Positions 1-6,831 of a DNA stretch of 9,193 nt are shown one piece after another. Positions within the stretch are counted from its first letter, which is position 1, and each line of letters begins with the position of its first letter. The notes under the pieces are model-generated. The model was not told where the DNA came from. It did not search any database and saw only the letters and a program-made list of their open reading frames with translations. The position numbers and the translations under genes were made by a program. This DNA comes from Flavobacteriales bacterium (lineage in GTDB: Bacteria > Bacteroidota > Bacteroidia > Flavobacteriales_D > Sanyastnellaceae). The stretch covers positions 1 through 9,193 of the forward strand of contig JAPKBK010000058.1 in the NCBI GenBank assembly GCA_028823435.1, read 5' to 3'.

Positions 1-867
1 CCAGGAGATGAGGTCATTATTCCAGAACCGTTTTATGCGAACTACAACAGTTTTGCGCATATGGCGGGATTGAAAGTCATTCCTGTAACAGCGGTCATAG
101 AGGACGGTTTTTCCCTTCCTCAAATGGAAGATTTTGAGGCGGTGATCACATCGAAAACCAAGGCGATATTGATTTGTAATCCAGGAAATCCCACAGGCAA
201 GGTGTATGCCCCTGAGGCGATCGATTCGCTTGCAAAACTGTGCCTGAAAAACGATTTGTATCTGATGTCAGATGAGGTCTACCGAGAGTTCTGTTATGGA
301 GATGAAGTTGCGGGGTCGGTCATGAACTTAAAAGGTCTCGCGCAGAATGCAATCATGATCGATTCTGTGTCCAAGAGATTCAGTATGTGTGGCGCCAGAG
401 TGGGTGCGTTTGTGACAAAGAATGCAGAATTGCGCGCGACTGTAATGAAGTTTGCGATGGCCCGTCTTTCACCTCCCACACTAGGCCAAATTGCTTCTGA
501 AGCGGCACTTCTTACGCCTGATTCATACTTTGAAGAGGTGAGAAACAGATATGTCGCCAGAAGAAATTTTTTAGTCAAAGGATTAAATGAAATCCCACAC
601 GTTTTGTGTCCAGAGCCCGGAGGTGCATTTTATGCAATTTGTAGACTGCCGATTGACAGTGGTGATAAATTCTGTCAATGGATGCTGGAGGAGTTCGATC
701 TTGATGGCGATACCGTAATGATGGCACCAGCTTCCGGCTTTTACTCAACGCCTGGAGCGGGAGAAGACGAAGTGCGTTTGGCGTATGTCTTAGACATCCC
801 CGTTCTTGAGAAGGCAATCGCTTGCATTCGACGGGCGCTAGAAATTTATCCTGGGAGAATAACCTAA
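1..867 (+). CDS. PLP-dependent class I/II aminotransferase, 5' end missing
   Basis: This is the C-terminal 288 residues of a fold-type I pyridoxal-phosphate aminotransferase, a cytoplasmic enzyme that moves an amino group between an amino acid and a 2-oxo acid. The frame is open from base 1, beginning PGDEVIIPEPFYANY, so the ATG at 61 is internal and roughly the first 100 residues lie outside the window. Counting from base 1, visible motifs are NPGNPTGK (60-67), which contacts the cofactor; SDEVY (90-94), whose Asp and Tyr bind the pyridine ring; SVSKRFSMCGARVG, with the Schiff-base lysine at K125 (bases 373-375); PGGAFY near 206-211; and VRLAYV, with the substrate-carboxylate arginine at R259. 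All active-site elements are intact. It is closest to the aspartate/aromatic aminotransferase-like group common in Bacteroidota, but substrate specificity cannot be read from sequence. The gene ends 10 bases before the secreted PNGase-like gene, so the two may share a transcript. Confidence 0.93.
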   Translation, partial: PGDEVIIPEPFYANYNSFAHMAGLKVIPVTAVIEDGFSLPQMEDFEAVITSKTKAILICNPGNPTGKVYAPEAIDSLAKLCLKNDLYLMSDEVYREFCYGDEVAGSVMNLKGLAQNAIMIDSVSKRFSMCGARVGAFVTKNAELRATVMKFAMARLSPPTLGQIASEAALLTPDSYFEEVRNRYVARRNFLVKGLNEIPHVLCPEPGGAFYAICRLPIDSGDKFCQWMLEEFDLDGDTVMMAPASGFYSTPGAGEDEVRLAYVLDIPVLEKAIACIRRALEIYPGRIT

Positions 868-877
868 CTTTATCCAA

Positions 878-3800
878 ATGAAAAATCAATTGCGCGTAAT
901 CATTTCTCTCAGTGTTGTTTTATTTGTGATCGGAATGATTCCATCATTGGTAAGTGCGCAAGGAGATACAACTTGGGTTTCTACCTACACTTGGGAAGCG
1001 CAAAATAACCCTGAGACGAACTATGACAGTCCGGGCAGAAGGTGGTTTGATTTCCCGGAATCGGACAATGGCGTGGAATATCGGAAAGTTTTGATGTACC
1101 ACAAGCTCAAGTGTTTTGAACAAGGAACAGCTGGAGGTGCGGGATATGCTTGTGGCGAGTGGGATTACCTCACTTATAACTACCTTTTTGACCATACAGG
1201 GTTGCTGGATTCTGCGAATTTGACGCACCCATTGTATAGAATTAACAACTTAGATTTCGAGGTTGATTCGCTTGTTTTTATGCCTTCGGGAGGGACGCCT
1301 TTTGACACAGTTTTGACTGGATATTCTCGGTCTGTTCTAAGTGAAGTCGGTGCGACTACAACAAGTATTGTAAATGGTGCGGTATCGACTGACCTCCTCA
1401 TGTCAAGTTCTGAAGGCAAGCGGATTGAAATGATTTGGTCTGCTGAAGAATTAATCGAAATGGGCGTAGAGACCGACGTAAGCATCCGAAGGATCTCATT
1501 GCCAGTGGGTATGATTGAGGCTGATTTGTTGACGCTGGAATGTCGGTGGTCCGACAATGAATGGATGACAGTCTATGAATTCCCCACCGCTGCTTCAGGG
1601 ATGTTAATCATGGATTTGAGTGAAGCAATCGTTTTTGATGGAATCTCTGATTTGAGCGTGAGTATGTCTTTTGAAGGACTCGTGGGAGATGTCTGTGATG
1701 CGGTTACGTCTCCAGGTCAAGTTGTTCTTTACAATTTAACGGGAGGGTATATTGGATTTGATGGCGGAGATAAAATGGAAATTGCTGTAGATTCTTTAAG
1801 TGAGATTTCGTCTGAAGTGACATTAGAATGCTGGCTTAAAGGAGATTCGGATTGGTTGCCAGCAAACACATCTCTATTTGAGGGTGTCAATTCAAATAAC
1901 CAAAGAGAGGTGAATGTGCACATGCCTTGGAGCAACTCTAGAATCTATTGGGATGCGGGGTATGATGGAGGGTACGATAGAATAGACAAGCAGTCTGGTG
2001 AGGATGAGTTTGAAGGTTCATGGTCGCATTGGGCGTTCACAAAAAATGCTGAAACGGGCATTATGAGGATTTATAGAAATGGTGCAGTTTGGCATGAAGG
2101 CATAGACAAGGATAATGCGTTTGGAGAAATTTCCAAGATGTTTTTAGGCGCAGCTTTTAATGACAATAACAGCTACAGAGGTGGAGTAGATGATTTCAGG
2201 ATTTGGCGTGTGGCGCTCACAGAGGAGGAAATCTCTGAAGGGATGTATTTTTCTGATGTGCAAAACCATCCTCAACTTTCAAACTTGGCGGCCGTTTTTA
2301 ATTTTAATGGTGCGAATGGTGCGTTTGAGGATTCCGAAAACGATTCACCTTATGGTGGGTATTGTTTCGGCAATGCCGGAAGGATTAAGTATCGCGCAAA
2401 AGATTTATTCTTGAATCCTGAAATCCCAGGTGGTGATGCAGGATCTCTCAAGCCCGCATTGCAATTTACGCAAGGGGATGAATCTGCATTTGAGAGTACA
2501 TCAGAATCTGTAACGCACACTTATGCCCAACCGATACCGCCTGTAAGTGTGAGCACTTGGGCCGTGGTCGGGAACGATGTTGAATGGTCAGATATCGCAT
2601 ATGGATGGCCGCATGACCTTCTTCAGGTGACCTACGATACGTTGGGTGATACACTTGCGACATACGCGATTGAAGGAGAGGCCGTGGCGTACACAAATGT
2701 TGAACTCAATTATTTCGGTGTCCCTTATGATGTGATCGACAGATACGAACTGGGAAGATATATTACGCCCTATGGTATCAATTTGTCTTTGGGAGATGAT
2801 GGGTGGACTTGGATCTACGATGTGACAGATTATTTGCCGCTTTTAAGAGACAGCGTAGAGCTTGAATGTGGAAACTGGCAAGAACTACTTGATTTAAAAT
2901 TCGCGTTTATTGAAGGGACTCCACCCAGAGATGTGATTAACGTCGAGGCGTTTTGGAATGGCACGTATAATCTAAATGCATGGGATGACAATGTTCAAAG
3001 TCATCAGTATACCGTCGCGCCAAATGAAGAAATGTTTCGACTTGTCACAAGGGCGAGCGGTCATGGCTTCGGTCAAGGGAATAACTGTGGGGAGTTCTGT
3101 TACAACACCCACAGCGTCCTTGTAGATTCTACCGAGCATTGGAGCTGGGAGATTATGCAGGAATGTGCTGACAACCCGCTTTACCCTCAAGGCGGAACTT
3201 GGATTTATGACCGGGCTGCGTGGTGCCCAGGTGCCCCTGTAGCCACCCAACGCTTTGAGCTTACGCCATGGGTTGTGGGTCAGAGCACTTTTGAAGTTGA
3301 ATATGATGTCACAGATGATCCATTTGGAAACTACCGCATGGAAGGCCAAATCATATCCTATTCTGCACCCAACATGTCTCACGATGTTGAACTCATGGAT
3401 ATTCTCTCCCCCAACGATCGGAAAGTTCTCTCAAGATGGAATCCTGTATGTGAAAATCCAGTTGTGCTGATTAGAAATAACGGTTCCGAGCCCCTTGCGC
3501 AATGTCTGTTTACTTATGGTGTTGCTGGAGAGGAGCCTCAGACCCATTTATACATTCCTGAAGTTCCCCTTCAGTTTTTAGAAACAGTGTCAGTCACCCT
3601 TCCTTATGATGCCGCCGCCTATACTGAAGGAGATGATGAAGACCTTTTGGCGTTCCAAGTGTCAGTGGATCTGATGCTGGAAGCTGATGAGGAGCCATCA
3701 AATGGAACAGCGCACACGTCATTTCGCCGTCCACCGACTTGGGCGTACAATGACTTAGATGACAACAGAATCATCGTTTGGACAAAAACAAATAACGCAC

Positions 3801-4363
3801 CCTATGAAACGACAGTCGCGCTCACAGATAGGAATCAAAATGTCATTTGGGAACGGGGGTATACCGAGGCGAATACAATATATCGTGACACAATCGAGCT
3901 CAATTCAGGATGTTACAGATTTACAGTTCTTGACTATGGTGACGATGGATTGTCATTCTGGGCAAACAGTGACGGCAGCGGATATGTCAGATTTAAAAAA
4001 GTGGCTGGTGGAAATTTTGCCACACTTGAGGCTGATTTTGGCAAGTCAATATCTCAGGCGTTTCGTTTCGAGACGAATTTGATTTCAGATGTGGAAGATA
4101 TTGTTCCTGTCAGCGCCACTTCCGAAGTAACGGTCTTTCCAAATCCAGCTCAGGGAGCTGTCCGTGCAAGACTTGAAGGGTTCGATTCGGAAGTTGAATG
4201 GGTACTGAGAAATGCAATGGCAAAAGAACTTCAGTCGGGAACTTTCAGACCTTCAAATGGGTTGTTGTTGTCTTTTGATATGTCTGACTATGCGAGTGGG
4301 ATGTACAGCTTAGAGGTATATGATCGTGAAAACAGAATAATTAATTGGATTATTCGAGAATAG
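878..4363 (+). CDS. Secreted PNGase F-like glycoamidase with LamG insertion and T9SS sorting domain
   Basis: The predicted role is release of N-linked glycans from glycoproteins by cleaving the glycosylamine bond at Asn, outside the cell. Residues 1-28 form a signal peptide with probable cleavage near VSAQ. Residues 33-105 match the start of the PNGase F N-domain, with CGEWD placing D96 at catalytic Asp60. Residues about 106-600 are an insertion: a beta-sandwich module (about 145-270) and a LamG/concanavalin-like domain (about 284-458). The N-domain resumes at about 606-685 (YELGRYITPYG, FIEGTP). The C-domain is 687-832: NCGEFC has E739 at Glu206, and GGTWIYDRAAWCPG is diagnostic. All six disulfide cysteines align (79/92, 737/741, 763/783). 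Then come a CARDB-like Ig module (835-945), a GCYRFTVLDYGDDG beta-sandwich module (953-1068) and a type A T9SS sorting domain (1084-1161, opening VTVFPNPAQG). The residue aligning with Glu118 is not acidic. PNGase F itself is about 314 residues mature. The family call is strong; activity is inferred. Confidence 0.88.
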   Translation: MKNQLRVIISLSVVLFVIGMIPSLVSAQGDTTWVSTYTWEAQNNPETNYDSPGRRWFDFPESDNGVEYRKVLMYHKLKCFEQGTAGGAGYACGEWDYLTYNYLFDHTGLLDSANLTHPLYRINNLDFEVDSLVFMPSGGTPFDTVLTGYSRSVLSEVGATTTSIVNGAVSTDLLMSSSEGKRIEMIWSAEELIEMGVETDVSIRRISLPVGMIEADLLTLECRWSDNEWMTVYEFPTAASGMLIMDLSEAIVFDGISDLSVSMSFEGLVGDVCDAVTSPGQVVLYNLTGGYIGFDGGDKMEIAVDSLSEISSEVTLECWLKGDSDWLPANTSLFEGVNSNNQREVNVHMPWSNSRIYWDAGYDGGYDRIDKQSGEDEFEGSWSHWAFTKNAETGIMRIYRNGAVWHEGIDKDNAFGEISKMFLGAAFNDNNSYRGGVDDFRIWRVALTEEEISEGMYFSDVQNHPQLSNLAAVFNFNGANGAFEDSENDSPYGGYCFGNAGRIKYRAKDLFLNPEIPGGDAGSLKPALQFTQGDESAFESTSESVTHTYAQPIPPVSVSTWAVVGNDVEWSDIAYGWPHDLLQVTYDTLGDTLATYAIEGEAVAYTNVELNYFGVPYDVIDRYELGRYITPYGINLSLGDDGWTWIYDVTDYLPLLRDSVELECGNWQELLDLKFAFIEGTPPRDVINVEAFWNGTYNLNAWDDNVQSHQYTVAPNEEMFRLVTRASGHGFGQGNNCGEFCYNTHSVLVDSTEHWSWEIMQECADNPLYPQGGTWIYDRAAWCPGAPVATQRFELTPWVVGQSTFEVEYDVTDDPFGNYRMEGQIISYSAPNMSHDVELMDILSPNDRKVLSRWNPVCENPVVLIRNNGSEPLAQCLFTYGVAGEEPQTHLYIPEVPLQFLETVSVTLPYDAAAYTEGDDEDLLAFQVSVDLMLEADEEPSNGTAHTSFRRPPTWAYNDLDDNRIIVWTKTNNAPYETTVALTDRNQNVIWERGYTEANTIYRDTIELNSGCYRFTVLDYGDDGLSFWANSDGSGYVRFKKVAGGNFATLEADFGKSISQAFRFETNLISDVEDIVPVSATSEVTVFPNPAQGAVRARLEGFDSEVEWVLRNAMAKELQSGTFRPSNGLLLSFDMSDYASGMYSLEVYDRENRIINWIIRE

Positions 4364-4401
4364 AGGGGTGTTTCGTTGTAAAAATAAGTAAGTCAAGTTA
4401 T

Positions 4402-4423
4402 CACCCCCACTGTTGAGGGGGTG
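4402..4423 (+). terminator. GC-rich hairpin after the PNGase-like gene, probable terminator
   Basis: CACCCCC (4402-4408) and GGGGGTG (4417-4423) form a perfect 7-bp stem, six of its pairs G-C, around an 8-base loop. It sits 38 bases after the stop of the PNGase-like gene, in an otherwise AT-rich gap. A U-tract does not follow directly: TTTT occurs 8 bases after the stem and TTTTT 18 bases after it. It is therefore an imperfect intrinsic terminator, or a 3'-end stabilising hairpin. Its position between the gene end and the glnN promoter supports a transcript-end role. Confidence 0.62.
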
Positions 4424-4444
4424 TGAATTACTTTTCGGCTCTTT

Positions 4445-4478
4445 TTGAATACTCATCTTCTTTAATGGTGTAAATTTG
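4445..4478 (+). promoter_or_regulatory. Candidate Bacteroidota-type promoter for glnN
   Basis: TAAATTTG (4471-4478) matches the Bacteroidota -7 consensus TAnnTTTG exactly. A TTG at 4445-4447, inside TTTTTG, can serve as the -33 element. The 23-base spacing is at the upper end of what is accepted for flavobacterial promoters. Transcription would begin around 4485, giving a leader of about 40 bases before the glnN ATG at 4526. That leader has no Shine-Dalgarno sequence, only the A/T-rich ACATTTTTAG, as is usual in this phylum. The -7 match is good and the -33 assignment is weaker. Confidence 0.5.
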
Positions 4479-4525
4479 TGTATTGATTTCAATATTTTAA
4501 GTCTACACGCTTTAAACATTTTTAG

Positions 4526-6712
4526 ATGAGCCTAAATCGCCAACAGGTCATGCACGATGTGCTAGACCGCAAGCCGAAACTACCCAAACGTCCTGACAAT
4601 AAAATCTCGACCTATTACGGTGAGAATGTGTTCAACAAGTTTGTCATGCGTTCATACCTTCCTGATGAGGCTTATGAAGGTATTCTAAGAGCAATGGACG
4701 ATGGTACTCCTGTTGACAGGAAGGTCGCAGATCAGACCGCCTCAGCAATGAAAGAGTGGGCTATTTCACGTGGCGCAACACATTATACGCATTGGTTTCA
4801 ACCTTTAACGGGAACGACAGCAGAAAAGCATGACAGTTTCATTGCGCCCACTGGTGATGGTCGTGCGATTGAGAAATTCGATGGGTCTCTTTTGGTTCAA
4901 CAAGAGCCAGATGCATCGTCATTCCCAAGTGGAGGGATTAGAAATACGTTCGAGGCCCGTGGTTACACGCTTTGGGATCCTACGTCTCCTGCATTTGTTT
5001 GGGGAGAGACGTTATGTATTCCTACAATTTTTATCAGTTACACGGGGTTTGCGCTCGACAACAAAACGCCTTTGTTAAAGGCGCTTTCTGCGATTGATAC
5101 TGCAGCAACGTCTGTGTGCCAGTACTTTGATAAAAACATTACCAAAGTCAATGCTTCACTGGGTTGGGAGCAAGAGTATTTTTTAGTCGACAAAGCTTTG
5201 TTTGCGGCACGTCTCGATTTATCGATGACGGGACGCGCCTTGTTTGGCGCTCAGCCTGCAAAGGGGCAGCAGTTAGATGACCATTATTTCGGTTCTATTC
5301 CTCAAAGAATTAGTGCCTTTATGAAGGACTTTGAACTTGAAGCCCATCTACTGGGAATCCCTGTCACTACAAGACACAATGAGGTTGCACCCAATCAGTT
5401 CGAACTCGCCCCTGTGTATGAAGAAGCAAACCTTGCAAATGACCATAACCTTTTGTTAATGGAACTTCTTGAGGTTGTTGCGCAACGTCATGATTTCCGA
5501 GTTCTCCTTCACGAAAAACCTTTCGGTGGATTGAATGGGTCTGGCAAGCATAACAACTGGTCATTGAGTACGAATACTGGCGTGAACCTTTTGCAGCCTG
5601 GGAAGAATCCCAAGTCAAATATGCGTTTCTTGACTTTTTTCGTGAATACCCTCGCTGCGCTCCACACCCATGCAGACATTGTAAGGGCAAGTTTTGCTGG
5701 CGTTGGAAATGATCACCGTTTGGGCGCACAAGAAGCACCTCCTGCGATCATTTCTGCATTTATCGGAACTCAGTTAAGTCAACTGCTCGATGATTTAGAG
5801 GTGAACATCAAGCACGGTAAATTAACGCCTGCTGACAAAACAGCACTTAAGTTAGAAATAGGAAGGATTCCCGAAGCATTGCTTGACAATACGGATCGAA
5901 ACAGAACCTCACCATTTGCTTTTACGGGGAATAAATTTGAGTTAAGAGCTGTGGGGTCTTCTGCCAATTGTGCGTTGCCGATGACGGTGTTAAATACGAT
6001 CGTTGCCGAACAACTTGAGAAATTTAAAGTGTCAGTTGACAAAAGAATAAGCAAAGGAGTAGGAAAAGACGAGTCAATCTTAAAAGAGCTCCAAGTCCTC
6101 ATTAAGCAAAGCAAAAACATCCGATTTGAAGGCAATGGCTACGGAGATGAATGGTTAAAAGAAGCGAAGAAGCGAGGTCTGTCTAATTTAAAAACGACAC
6201 CCGAAGCTTTAACGGTTTGGGGGCGGAAAGAAGTCATAGATCTATTTGATAAAATGAAAGTGCTTCATCCAGCAGAGATGGAAGCGAGGCAAGAAGTAGA
6301 GTACGAGAAATATGTGATGCATCGCCAGATTGAAGCGAACATCTTGATTGATATGGCGCGCAACACAATCCTTCCAGCTGCGATTTCATACCAAAACTTT
6401 CTGCTCGAAAACATCATTGGTGTGGAGGAGGTTTTCGGTAAAAAAGGAAAGACGATGACCTTTCCTCAGCGCGACATACTCACGAAAACGTCTACGCTGG
6501 TGAATGAGCTCTATGAGGCATTGTCAAACCTGAAAGAAAATAAAATTGAGGTCAATGGCAGAAAAAATCATCATAAAATTGCGGATGGGTATGGCACTGT
6601 AATTATGCCGCTAATAGAAGAGCTAGGTGACATCTGCACGCAGCTTGAAGGTTTGATAGACAATGAGTTGTGGCCTCTTCCTAAGTTCCATGAATTGTTA
6701 TTTACACGTTGA
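4526..6712 (+). CDS. glnN: Type III glutamine synthetase
   Basis: GlnN makes glutamine from glutamate, ammonia and ATP in the cytoplasm, the entry point of ammonium assimilation. At 728 residues it has the length of GSIII, much longer than GSI (about 450-470). The GSIII-specific N-terminal region includes THWFQPLTGTTAEKHDSF (88-105). Catalytic elements follow in order: GWEQEYF (213-219), with metal-ligand glutamates E215 and E217; NEVAPNQFE (285-293), with E286 and E293; NGSGKHNNWS (337-346), with H342 in the position of the GSI substrate histidine; and NRTSPFAFTGNKFELR (459-474), with E472 and R474. The long C-terminal helical region (about 500-728) is also typical of GSIII. No adenylylation-type context or PII/amtB neighbour is visible. 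Its own promoter and an upstream hairpin suggest independent transcription. The ATG at 4526 opens with MSLNRQQVMHDVL, a plausible GSIII N-terminus. The gene looks intact. Confidence 0.97.
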   Translation: MSLNRQQVMHDVLDRKPKLPKRPDNKISTYYGENVFNKFVMRSYLPDEAYEGILRAMDDGTPVDRKVADQTASAMKEWAISRGATHYTHWFQPLTGTTAEKHDSFIAPTGDGRAIEKFDGSLLVQQEPDASSFPSGGIRNTFEARGYTLWDPTSPAFVWGETLCIPTIFISYTGFALDNKTPLLKALSAIDTAATSVCQYFDKNITKVNASLGWEQEYFLVDKALFAARLDLSMTGRALFGAQPAKGQQLDDHYFGSIPQRISAFMKDFELEAHLLGIPVTTRHNEVAPNQFELAPVYEEANLANDHNLLLMELLEVVAQRHDFRVLLHEKPFGGLNGSGKHNNWSLSTNTGVNLLQPGKNPKSNMRFLTFFVNTLAALHTHADIVRASFAGVGNDHRLGAQEAPPAIISAFIGTQLSQLLDDLEVNIKHGKLTPADKTALKLEIGRIPEALLDNTDRNRTSPFAFTGNKFELRAVGSSANCALPMTVLNTIVAEQLEKFKVSVDKRISKGVGKDESILKELQVLIKQSKNIRFEGNGYGDEWLKEAKKRGLSNLKTTPEALTVWGRKEVIDLFDKMKVLHPAEMEARQEVEYEKYVMHRQIEANILIDMARNTILPAAISYQNFLLENIIGVEEVFGKKGKTMTFPQRDILTKTSTLVNELYEALSNLKENKIEVNGRKNHHKIADGYGTVIMPLIEELGDICTQLEGLIDNELWPLPKFHELLFTR

Positions 6713-6806
6713 TTTTTCGGCTTTAAATAGGGCAGTTGACATTTAGTTGTTAGGGTATTGTCATTATTCTCGCAATTAAATGGTCCTTTTTCAGTACTTT
6801 CGAACC

Positions 6807-6831
6807 TTAGAAATCTTAGAATAAATTAGAA
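6807..6831 (+). repeat. Three TTAGAA hexamers just before a start codon
   Basis: TTAGAA occurs at 6807-6812, 6816-6821 and 6826-6831, spaced 9 and 10 bases apart. The last copy overlaps the A of the ATG that starts the PorE-like gene. The first two copies sit in near-identical 9-base units (CTTAGAAAT, CTTAGAATA). Function is unknown; it may simply be an A/T-rich leader suited to Shine-Dalgarno-independent initiation. Confidence 0.35.

Noticed and set aside
61..867. Aminotransferase starting at the ATG at 61
   Set aside because: The frame is open upstream to base 1 and the upstream codons encode conserved aminotransferase sequence (PGDEVIIPEPFY), so the gene is truncated by the window edge and this ATG is internal.
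2972..3382. 136-codon open frame on the minus strand inside the PNGase-like gene
   Set aside because: It lies opposite the strongly conserved PNGase C-domain and has no recognisable motif. It is a shadow of the coding strand.
878..4363. Possible frameshift or gene fusion artefact explaining the split PNGase domain
   Set aside because: The frame is continuous, both flanking parts align in order with PNGase F, and the inserted modules are themselves coherent domains, so it reads as one genuine long gene.
4432..4440. TTTTCGGCT shared by both larger intergenic gaps (also at 6714-6722)
   Set aside because: A single shared 9-mer with T-rich flanks, with no further similarity around it. It is probably coincidence.
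4310..4519. 69-codon minus-strand open frame covering the gap before glnN
   Set aside because: It overlaps the end of the PNGase-like gene, the hairpin and the glnN promoter, and its sequence resembles no protein family.
5367..5738. 123-codon minus-strand open frame inside glnN
   Set aside because: It is antisense to the catalytic core of glutamine synthetase and has a low-complexity, family-less translation.
6795..6802. TACTTTCG as a -7 box for the PorE-like gene
   Set aside because: It differs from TAnnTTTG at one consensus base and has no TTG at a suitable distance upstream, so it was not listed as a promoter.
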